Below, piece after piece: positions 1-4,922 of a DNA stretch of 9,884 bases (positions within the stretch are counted from its first letter, which is position 1; each line of letters starts with the position of its first letter). The translations under genes were made by a program, and so were the position numbers. The stretch is taken from the NCBI GenBank assembly GCA_947630385.1, contig CANRHG010000056.1:1-9884 (forward strand). The letters are read 5' to 3'. Below the pieces are notes generated by a model. That model saw nothing but the letters and a program-made list of their open reading frames with translations, did no database searches and was not told the DNA's origin. The stretch is from an uncultured Eubacteriaceae bacterium (GTDB lineage Bacteria > Bacillota > Clostridia > Eubacteriales > Eubacteriaceae).

Positions 1-1435
1 TGACGCGGAAGGCTTCAAGCTTCTGGTTTTTCCCCACGGTCCCGGCAATATCGAGATTGGAGACGGCCGGGAGCCATCCGACGTTTTCACAGTGCGCCGT
101 GATGGAGAGGTTCGTGGGACGCAGCTGCGGCGTTTCAGGCGTCGTGCTTCCCGGATTTTCCGGTTCCTGGGTCTTTCCCTGGCGCGCGACTTCGAGCGCC
201 TTGTCGACCTTGACTAGACCGTAGCCGTATTCCGTATCGTATCCGTTTGTTCCGAGATCTTTCGCCGTCGAAGTTAAAATCGATTTGACCTTATCGTTGC
301 TCAGTGAACCGTCCTCGGTAAGAAGAATGGCGGCCGCGGCCGCGACTTCGGGTGCCGAATAGGAAGTCCCGCTTCCAAAGATGTAGGAATCCCCTTCTTT
401 CGTCGGGATCTCATCGCCCGGTGCGACCAGATCTAGGCCCTGCCCATAATTGCTCCCGTTACCGGCTCCCCACTGTACGGAGGTGCAGCGCCTGCTGCTT
501 TCATCGACGGAGCCGACGGCGATCACTTGGGGGTATCTTGCCGGGTAGAGGACCGGCCCACCGTCGTTGCCGGAAGCGGCTACGACGACTTTATTTTTAT
601 CGTATAAACCTTGTACGATCGTCTCGAGGACGCTGTTCTCATTGTCAAAACCCAAGGACAAGTTTACGACTTTGATCTCGGGATCGGAAGCCGCGGCGAT
701 CAAAGCCGGGGATATGTCACTCAGGCGTCCGTAACCCTCCGAATCCAGGACTTTGCACGGAACGGCCACGACGTTGTAGGTTCCGCTGCATCCGGCGATT
801 CCGACCTCATTGTTGGTGAAAGCCGTCATGATGTGAACGACCGCGCTCCCGTGCCCGTTATCGTCGGAAAAGTCGGAGGTATTGTTAATGTAGTTATAAC
901 CGCCTTCATATCGACCGACCAGATCCGGAGAGTTTGTATCCAGTCCGGTATCGAGGACGGCGACTTTAACTTTGTTTTCATTGCTACGCTTCCAGACTTT
1001 ATCGAGGCCCATCATCGTATAATTGTACTGATAGGGGATGTATTTGTCGTTCGGCAGTTCAAAAGCCTTGGCCTGCATCTCGTAGTCGACGGCTTTGACC
1101 TGCGGCTTTTGATCGATCTCATCGATAAGCGCTCTGGAATCGGCGCCGGCGCTGACTTCAAGCAGATCGAGCTGGTCGCTTATGGTCTTTCCAGCGCTAA
1201 AGTCTTCTTTGTATAAACCCAGTTGTCCGATATTGTTGGTATCGGGTGTTTCGTAGTAAATGAGTATCCTTGAATTAGCGTAGCTTTGCCCATCCATCCG
1301 TCTACTGCCCGAGTTGTCCTGCAACGGGGCAAGATCGTCCATGCTCGTTATCGTTTCATTTGCCATAACAGGTAAACAGAAGAAAAGTGTAAGCAAAAAG
1401 AAAAACAAAGTTACGAGGGGCTTTTTCAGATTCAT
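1..1435 (-). CDS. Secreted subtilisin-like serine peptidase (S8) with C-terminal ChW repeat, 3' end beyond window
   Basis: This frame is open from an ATG at 1435-1433 to the left edge (478 codons, no stop). Residues 1-25 form a signal peptide: two lysines, a long Phe/Leu core and a VMA-N cleavage site. Residues about 26-125 resemble an inhibitory propeptide. The S8 catalytic domain spans about 126-418. Its visible triad is Asp162 in VAVLDTG, His195 in DDNGHGS and Ser358 in GSGTSYSAP, with oxyanion Asn290 in AASGND. A Pro/Thr/Glu linker (about 421-440) follows. From about 442 the sequence matches a clostridial hydrophobic ChW repeat (GW at 453-454, AGT at 464-466, LEAF at 473-476), cut by the window edge. 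ChW repeats are known from secreted or surface proteins of Clostridia. I infer an exported protease that processes extracellular or cell-surface proteins. The ribosome site AGAAGGA (1455-1449) lies 13 bases before the ATG. Further ChW repeats probably follow outside the window. Confidence 0.93.
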   Translation of the reverse strand, partial: MNLKKPLVTLFFFLLTLFFCLPVMANETITSMDDLAPLQDNSGSRRMDGQSYANSRILIYYETPDTNNIGQLGLYKEDFSAGKTISDQLDLLEVSAGADSRALIDEIDQKPQVKAVDYEMQAKAFELPNDKYIPYQYNYTMMGLDKVWKRSNENKVKVAVLDTGLDTNSPDLVGRYEGGYNYINNTSDFSDDNGHGSAVVHIMTAFTNNEVGIAGCSGTYNVVAVPCKVLDSEGYGRLSDISPALIAAASDPEIKVVNLSLGFDNENSVLETIVQGLYDKNKVVVAASGNDGGPVLYPARYPQVIAVGSVDESSRRCTSVQWGAGNGSNYGQGLDLVAPGDEIPTKEGDSYIFGSGTSYSAPEVAAAAAILLTEDGSLSNDKVKSILTSTAKDLGTNGYDTEYGYGLVKVDKALEVARQGKTQEPENPGSTTPETPQLRPTNLSITAHCENVGWLPAVSNLDIAGTVGKNQKLEAFRV

Positions 1436-1469
1436 TGCGATTGCGATTTCCTTCTAGTTATTTTATTCT

Positions 1470-1475
1470 ATTATA
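1470..1475 (-). promoter_or_regulatory. -10 box upstream of the S8 peptidase
   Basis: A perfect TATAAT on the minus strand lies about 35 bases before the peptidase ATG. No good -35 hexamer is seen at 17 bases, so the promoter may be weak or need an activator. The large inverted repeat at 1522-1595 lies just upstream. Confidence 0.5.
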
Positions 1476-1521
1476 CCGCATTGTACACGTTTCCACTTCC
1501 GCTAAATTCACTATTATTGGA

Positions 1522-1595
1522 CCAAACCGCCAAAAATTAAAACAAGCGCATTTGCACTAAAGCGCGATAATTGTTTTAATATAGTGGCCGTTTGG
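1522..1595. repeat. 74-bp imperfect inverted repeat
   Basis: The arms are 1522-1545 and 1571-1595 around a 25-base centre. The inner ten bases of each arm (ATTAAAACAA at 1536-1545, TTGTTTTAAT at 1571-1580) are perfectly complementary. Outer blocks CCAAAC/GTTTGG and CCA/TGG also pair, with small mismatches between them. The centre holds GCGC on both sides (1546-1549 and 1562-1565), which can extend the stem. It lies between the peptidase promoter and the tRNA terminator and has no T-run that would make it a simple terminator. It could be an operator, a small non-autonomous mobile repeat, or the remains of a mobile element end. Confidence 0.6.
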
Positions 1596-1599
1596 GCTT

Positions 1600-1624
1600 A
1601 AAAAAAAGATCCTATAAAGGATCT
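1600..1624 (-). terminator. Intrinsic terminator of the tRNA-Arg gene
   Basis: Read on the minus strand, AGATCC (1624-1619) and GGATCT (1612-1607) form a 6-bp stem with a six-base loop, followed directly by a run of eight T. It lies about 40 bases after the tRNA 3' end, so it most likely terminates that transcript and insulates the peptidase gene. Confidence 0.8.
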
Positions 1625-1634
1625 GGTATAAATA

Positions 1635-1652
1635 AATGCGCATAATGCGCAT
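1635..1652. repeat. Direct repeat of a palindromic 9-mer in the tRNA 3' trailer
   Basis: AATGCGCAT occurs twice in immediate succession (1635-1643 and 1644-1652), and each copy contains the palindrome ATGCGCAT. It lies between the tRNA-Arg 3' end and its terminator. It may simply be part of the trailer structure; no function is shown. Confidence 0.5.
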
Positions 1653-1663
1653 TATTATCTTAA

Positions 1664-1740
1664 TGGCGTCCTTAAGAGGATTCGAACCTCCGACTTCTCG
1701 CTTAGGAGGCGAGCGCTCTATCCTGCTGAGCTATAAGGAC
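1664..1740 (-). tRNA. tRNA-Arg (anticodon CCU)
   Basis: The minus strand folds as a full cloverleaf of 77 bases including an encoded CCA (1666-1664). The acceptor arm GTCCTTA/TAAGGAC is perfect. The D stem is GCTC/GAGC. The anticodon stem CTCGC/GCGAG encloses the loop CTCCTAA with anticodon CCT at positions 34-36. The T arm has the TTCGAAT loop between GGAGG and CCTCT, and the discriminator base is G. It decodes the arginine codon AGG. A terminator follows about 40 bases downstream. Confidence 0.97.
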
Positions 1741-1750
1741 AAGCTAAATT

Positions 1751-1756
1751 ATTTTA
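1751..1756 (-). promoter_or_regulatory. Possible -10 box of tRNA-Arg
   Basis: TAAAAT on the minus strand lies about 10 bases before the mature tRNA 5' end, the expected distance for a tRNA promoter with a very short leader. No convincing -35 box is seen at 17-18 bases. Confidence 0.4.
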
Positions 1757-1773
1757 ACATAAATTTACTTAAA

Positions 1774-1956
1774 ATGAAAGATTCAAAAAAATTTTGGGTC
1801 ATGATCGGCCTGCTCGTACTATTGGCGGTTGTAGGACCGGGGATCCTCACCCTTTTGTTCGTCGCTTCGTCGAGCGTGTTTTCCCCGATGGTCTTTATCG
1901 TCTTAATCGTCGCCGCGGCCGCCGTTTTGGCCTATAAAGGAGGGATCGGACGGTAA
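1774..1956 (+). CDS. Small two-helix membrane protein of unknown function (60 aa)
   Basis: The frame is open further upstream, but those codons are the antisense of the tRNA-Arg gene, so I place the start at the ATG at 1774. The product has a short charged start (MKDSKK), a first hydrophobic helix at about residues 8-31, a second at about 36-54, and a short basic tail (YKGGIGR). No recognisable family motif is seen. No clear ribosome site precedes the ATG. The stop codon TAA (1954-1956) shares its last base with the ATG of the YbaK-family gene, so the two are probably translated in a coupled way from one mRNA. Whether the peptide has its own role or mainly serves as a coupling cistron cannot be told from sequence. 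Confidence 0.6.
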   Translation: MKDSKKFWVMIGLLVLLAVVGPGILTLLFVASSSVFSPMVFIVLIVAAAAVLAYKGGIGR

Positions 1957-2417
1957 TGGCCATACAAAAGGTAAAAGAATTTCTAAAAAAGCGCGGGTTT
2001 GAGGACCGTCTTATCGAAACGAAGGACTCCAGCGCGACGGTAGAGTTAGCCGCAAAAGCCGTCGGGACCGAACCCGACCGCATCGCAAAGAGCCTAACGT
2101 TTTTGGTAGAAGAGCGGCCCATCATGATTTTGGTCTCGGGCGAGAGCCGGATCTCAAACCCGAAATTTAAGGACACGTTTCACGTAAAAGCCAGGATGAT
2201 CCCCAGGGAGCGGGTCGAAACCCTCATCGGTCACGACGTCGGTGGCGTCTGTCCGTTTGGGATCAACGAAGGCGTGGACATCTACCTGGACAATTCTTTA
2301 AAAAAGTACGACGTCATCTTTCCGGCGGGCGGAAACGCCAACAGCGCGGTAAGACTCAGCGTAGACGAGCTCGAAGAAATCACTCAGCCCAAGGCCTGGG
2401 TCGACGTCGTCAAATAG
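1956..2417 (+). CDS. YbaK/EbsC-family aminoacyl-tRNA deacylase
   Basis: The 153-residue product fits the length and motifs of single-domain YbaK/ProX-type trans-editing enzymes. In that family these hydrolyse mischarged tRNA, typically Cys-tRNA(Pro) or Ala-tRNA(Pro), in the cytoplasm. Visible marks are Lys45 in the AKSLTF segment (the position of the family's conserved functional lysine), the GGVCPFG loop at about 96-102, and the GGNANSAVRLS segment at about 125-135. The ribosome site AAGGAGG (1937-1943) lies inside the upstream small ORF, 12 bases before the ATG, and the ATG overlaps that ORF's stop by one base. The gene ends base-to-base against glpF on the other strand. The substrate (Cys, Ala or another amino acid) is not decided by the sequence; proS lies about 4.5 kb away but is not co-transcribed. 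Confidence 0.88.
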   Translation: MAIQKVKEFLKKRGFEDRLIETKDSSATVELAAKAVGTEPDRIAKSLTFLVEERPIMILVSGESRISNPKFKDTFHVKARMIPRERVETLIGHDVGGVCPFGINEGVDIYLDNSLKKYDVIFPAGGNANSAVRLSVDELEEITQPKAWVDVVK

Positions 2418-3134
2418 TCACATCATACTGATCAGCGAACCAAAGACCGCGCCGAAGATCGCGCCCACGATCGGACCGAGCACGGGAATCGAGGCATAAC
2501 TCCAGTCGGAACTCGTCTTGTGCTTTATCGGCAGGAGCGCATTGGCGATCCTGGGGGAGAGGTCTCTGGCCGGATTCATGGCAAGCCCCGTGACCCCGCC
2601 GCACGAATATAGCATCGAGAGGATGATCAGGTTCGTATAAAAAGCGTCGCCGCCGGCCGATAAAGCCAGATTCGGCACGTTGATCGAATAGATCACAAGG
2701 ATCATTGTCGCAAAGGCTTCGGCCCAAAAGTCCGCCAGGGGGTGCATCCTTAGCGGGCCCGTTACGAATACGCCGAGGATCGCGCCACCGTCTTTAGTGG
2801 CCCGAAACTGGTCGAAATAAAGGACGTAAACCAGACAGGCCCCGACAAAACCACCGAGCATCTGGGCTGTAACGTAGCCGAGGAGGTGGGCGGCGGGGAA
2901 CGTCCCGATTAGGGTGTAGGCGATCGTGACCGCCGGGTTAAAATACGCGCCGGAAAACTTGTGAAAACACATCACCGGCAGGGCGACGGCCAGTCCCCAC
3001 CCAAAGAAGGTAAACAGGTCGCCGGAATTTTTAAACAAACTCCCCTGTAAGAGATTGGCGGCGTTGGTGCTTTCGCCCATGAAAACCAAGATCATGGTTC
3101 CTAAAAATTCGCTGAGGTATGGGTATAGGTTCAT
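2418..3134 (-). CDS. glpF: MIP-family aquaglyceroporin (glycerol facilitator-like)
   Basis: This 238-residue integral membrane protein has the two half-helix pore motifs of the aquaporin family: NPA at 66-68 (within SGAYFNPAVT) and NPA at 187-189 (within GLAMNPARD). Asp191 right after NPAR is the hallmark of the glycerol-conducting branch rather than strict water channels. Six hydrophobic segments are spread along the chain in the usual pattern, and the N-terminus (EFLGTMILVFMG) is typical. I infer passive uptake of glycerol or similar small polyols across the inner membrane. No glycerol kinase or dehydrogenase lies next to it here, so the substrate is not supported by context. The start at 3134 has no visible ribosome site; the leader is T-rich. 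The stop TGA (2420-2418) directly abuts the stop of the deacylase gene. Confidence 0.9.
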   Translation of the reverse strand: MNLYPYLSEFLGTMILVFMGESTNAANLLQGSLFKNSGDLFTFFGWGLAVALPVMCFHKFSGAYFNPAVTIAYTLIGTFPAAHLLGYVTAQMLGGFVGACLVYVLYFDQFRATKDGGAILGVFVTGPLRMHPLADFWAEAFATMILVIYSINVPNLALSAGGDAFYTNLIILSMLYSCGGVTGLAMNPARDLSPRIANALLPIKHKTSSDWSYASIPVLGPIVGAIFGAVFGSLISMM

Positions 3135-3170
3135 TACAAAAATGGAAAAAATAAACGGTTTTCTGACAAA

Positions 3171-3179
3171 AGTATATCA
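3171..3179 (-). promoter_or_regulatory. Extended -10 promoter of glpF
   Basis: On the minus strand TGA-TATACT (3179-3171) forms an extended -10 element about 36 bases before the glpF ATG. The -35 region is poor. The transcript leader would be about 30 bases without an AGGAGG. Confidence 0.6.
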
Positions 3180-3229
3180 CTTTTTTACGTTCGTCTGAGG
3201 TTTAGGCAAAAATTTAAGCGTAAAAACTG

Positions 3230-3257
3230 TTGTTTGACGTATGAAAAATGGTATAAT
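3230..3257 (+). promoter_or_regulatory. Promoter of the rpmG-secE-nusG-rplKA operon
   Basis: A perfect TATAAT (3252-3257) is preceded by TG at the extended -10 position. TTGTTT (3230-3235) lies 16 bases upstream as a plausible -35 box. It points away from the glpF promoter, so 3135-3318 is a divergent control region. Confidence 0.72.
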
Positions 3258-3269
3258 AAGCTGTTGTAT

Positions 3270-3290
3270 AAAGGCGAAGAGCCTTTTTTT
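3270..3290 (+). promoter_or_regulatory. Leader hairpin with T-run before rpmG (possible attenuator)
   Basis: AAAGGC (3270-3275) pairs with GCCTTT (3281-3286) around a five-base loop, followed by further T to 3290. It starts only a few bases after the expected transcription start. A second GCCTTT (3294-3299) could compete for the same 5' strand. The stem has only three G-C pairs, so it may be a weak terminator or just a stabilising 5' hairpin. Confidence 0.4.
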
Positions 3291-3318
3291 ATTGCCTTTA
3301 ATTAGATCGGAGGTTAAT

Positions 3319-3468
3319 ATGCGAACCAAAGTTATTCTCGCTTGTACGGAATGTAAGCAGAGAAATTACAATACAATGAAAGATAAAAAGAACACACCGA
3401 ATCGGTTAGAGTTAAAGAAGTACTGTAAGTTCTGCAAGAAACACACGCTTCATAGGGAAACGCGATAG
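3319..3468 (+). CDS. rpmG: 50S ribosomal protein L33 (zinc-ribbon form)
   Basis: This 49-residue protein has the L33 pattern throughout (MRTKVILACTEC, NRLELKKYCKFC, KHTLHRETR). Cys9/Cys12 and Cys36/Cys39 form two CxxC pairs, so this is the zinc-binding C+ form. It is part of the large ribosomal subunit near the E site. I chose the ATG at 3319 because GGAGG (3309-3313) sits five bases before it. The longer reading from 3241 would begin inside the promoter. It is the first gene of the operon, and the stop is only two bases before secE, the arrangement seen in many Bacillota. Genomes with C+ L33 often also encode a C- copy elsewhere for zinc limitation; that cannot be judged here. Confidence 0.96.
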   Translation: MRTKVILACTECKQRNYNTMKDKKNTPNRLELKKYCKFCKKHTLHRETR

Positions 3469-3470
3469 TT

Positions 3471-3860
3471 ATGGCCAAAAAGACAAAAAAGAACATAGCC
3501 AAAGGTAAAAACAAGAAGAAAAGAGCCGCGGCGAAGGCGCAAGCGCCGGAGACGGAAGTCGTAGTCGCCGATCAAAAAGAGATCGAAAAGGCTGAGAAAA
3601 AGGAAGCCGAAAAGAAAAAGAAAGAAGCGGCGGCCAAGAAGAAGAAAGCCCAGCGTAAGGAAAATCCGAACCTCTGGGATAAGACCGTTAATTTTATCAA
3701 AGGCACCTGGACAGAGCTCAAGAAGACCCAGTGGCTCAACGCGACGCAGCTAAACAAAGCCACCGGTTCCGTCTTTGGGATCGTCAGTGTCTTTACGTTG
3801 ATCACCTGGCTGGTTGATTCGGGCCTGGGTGCACTCACCGCATTTATTTTAGGATTATAA
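3471..3860 (+). CDS. secE: Preprotein translocase subunit SecE with long Lys-rich N-terminus
   Basis: The C-terminal part (about residues 70-129) is a standard single-span SecE: an amphipathic stretch with FIKGTWTELKKTQW at 75-88, then one membrane helix at about 99-128. SecE clamps SecY in the SecYEG protein-export channel. Many single-span SecE proteins of Bacillota have about 60-70 residues, so the first 65 or so residues here are an extension. That extension is rich in Lys, Ala and Glu, with KKKK runs at 48-51 and 56-59, predicted to be disordered or helical and strongly basic. The region is read in frame without stops and follows rpmG by two bases, so the start at 3471 is the natural one. 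A later in-frame start near the core is not seen. The basic tail may touch membrane lipid or rRNA; this is inference. Confidence 0.93.
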   Translation: MAKKTKKNIAKGKNKKKRAAAKAQAPETEVVVADQKEIEKAEKKEAEKKKKEAAAKKKKAQRKENPNLWDKTVNFIKGTWTELKKTQWLNATQLNKATGSVFGIVSVFTLITWLVDSGLGALTAFILGL

Positions 3861-3863
3861 AAA

Positions 3864-4442
3864 ATGGAATTTGTCCCGAAAGACGAACGCGTGGATAAGG
3901 TCCAGGTCGATGATTCCGAAGAAGAACCGAAATGGTACGTCGTCCATACGTACAGTGGGTACGAAAACAAGATAAAAGCGGCCATCGATAAGGTCGTCGA
4001 CAATCGGGGGATGCGCGAACAGATCCTGGAAGTCCGGATCCCCACCCGCGAAGTCGTGGAAAAGAAGAACGGGAAGACGACGGTCACGGAAAGTAACCTC
4101 TATCCCGGTTATCTCTTTATCCGCATGCACATGAGCGACGACGCCTGGTATACGATCCGCAACACCCAGGGTGTGACGGGCTTCGTCGGTCCAGGAGCCA
4201 AGCCTAGCGCGCTCAGCGAACGCGACCTCAAGTCCATGGGCCTAGCCGAAGAGCCCAAGATCCTCGACGAATACGCTGTCGGTGACGAGATCACCGTCAT
4301 CGAAGGACCGCTCGAAGGCTTCACCGGAACCATCGACGAAGTCAATCCGCAGCAAGGGAAGGTTCGGGTCAATTTGTCAATGTTCGGTCGGATGACACCG
4401 ACGGAACTCGAATTTAGTCAAATACATAAATTGAAACCATAG
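3864..4442 (+). CDS. nusG: Transcription elongation/antitermination factor NusG
   Basis: The 192-residue product has the two NusG domains. The NGN domain starts at about residue 22 (PKWYVVHTYSGYENK) and contains the NLYPGYLF signature at 78-85 and VTGFVG at 104-109. The KOW domain lies at about 136-192, with GPLEGFTGTI at 148-157 and a final hydrophobic/basic tail. NusG binds the RNA polymerase clamp and links it to ribosomes or Rho; in Bacillota it can also promote pausing. The first 20 or so residues are an acidic extension (DDSEEEP) not needed for the fold. The start at 3864 is three bases after the secE stop, with AGGA (3851-3854) upstream. The NusG stop TAG overlaps the ribosome site of rplK. 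Confidence 0.97.
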   Translation: MEFVPKDERVDKVQVDDSEEEPKWYVVHTYSGYENKIKAAIDKVVDNRGMREQILEVRIPTREVVEKKNGKTTVTESNLYPGYLFIRMHMSDDAWYTIRNTQGVTGFVGPGAKPSALSERDLKSMGLAEEPKILDEYAVGDEITVIEGPLEGFTGTIDEVNPQQGKVRVNLSMFGRMTPTELEFSQIHKLKP

Positions 4443-4452
4443 GAGGTGCCTA

Positions 4453-4878
4453 ATGGCCAAAAAGGTTATAGGCATGATCAAGTTACAGATTCCCGCCGGG
4501 AAAGCCTCTCCGGCGCCACCGATCGGTCCGGCGCTTGGGCAGCACGGCGTCAACATCATGGGATTTTGTAAGGAATTTAATGCCAAAACGCAAAACGACG
4601 CGGGACTGATCATCCCCGTTGTCATCACCGTCTACCAAGACCATTCCTTTTCATTCATAACGAAAACGCCACCGGCGGCCGTCCTACTCAAAAAGGCCGC
4701 GGGCTTAGATAAAGCTTCGGGCGTTCCCAACAAAGAAAAAGTGGCATCCGTCACCGAAGACCAGGTGCGCCAGATCGCGGAACAGAAGATGCCCGATCTC
4801 AACGCCGCCAACATCGATACGGCGATGAGTATGATCAAAGGAACGGCCCGCTCGATGGGGATCACCATCAGCGAGTAA
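4453..4878 (+). CDS. rplK: 50S ribosomal protein L11
   Basis: The 141 residues match L11 in length and sequence throughout. The N-terminal domain has IKLQIPAGKASPAPPIGPALGQHGVNIMGFCKEF-type residues (about 9-42), the proline-rich region of the GTPase-associated centre. The C-terminal rRNA-binding domain begins at about 72 and ends in the family's ARSMGI motif (132-137). L11 forms the stalk base with L10 and the 23S rRNA and stimulates elongation factors. AGGAGG (4441-4446) precedes the ATG and overlaps the nusG stop. The gene is followed by a 44-base gap that contains the candidate L1 site and the rplA ribosome site. Confidence 0.98.
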   Translation: MAKKVIGMIKLQIPAGKASPAPPIGPALGQHGVNIMGFCKEFNAKTQNDAGLIIPVVITVYQDHSFSFITKTPPAAVLLKKAAGLDKASGVPNKEKVASVTEDQVRQIAEQKMPDLNAANIDTAMSMIKGTARSMGITISE

Positions 4879-4885
4879 TTTATTT

Positions 4886-4913
4886 GTGGGAGAGAAAATC
4901 TCGCCTAGACCAC
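4886..4913 (+). promoter_or_regulatory. Candidate L1 autoregulatory site in the rplK-rplA gap
   Basis: GTGG (4886-4889) pairs with CCAC (4910-4913), and GAGA (4890-4893) pairs with TCTC (4899-4902). A one-sided seven-base internal loop GCCTAGA (4903-4909) lies between the stems. The 5' strand GTGGGAG and the closing ACCAC resemble the L1-binding part of 23S rRNA (helix 76/77). Known L1 operators mimic that rRNA site with two stems and an asymmetric internal loop. The fold abuts GGAGG of rplA (4914-4918), so L1 bound here could block rplA translation. Inference from sequence and fold only. Confidence 0.6.
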
Positions 4914-4922
4914 GGAGGAAAA

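Noticed and set aside
352..1216. Two plus-strand ORFs (352-675 and 611-1216)
   Set aside because: They lie opposite the S8 peptidase frame, which has a signal peptide and a full catalytic triad. Their translations have no domain features.
1635..1740. tRNA-Arg with nearby repeats as an integration (att) site
   Set aside because: No integrase, no second copy of the tRNA 3' end and no foreign island are seen around it.
1636..1773. Longer start for the small membrane protein at 1636
   Set aside because: The extra residues (SLRGFEPPTSRLGG type) are the classic translation of the complementary strand of a tRNA gene, so they are not protein-coding.
3241..3318. Longer rpmG reading from 3241
   Set aside because: It would begin at the -10 region of the promoter, and L33 proteins start at the MRTKV position, which has a good ribosome site.
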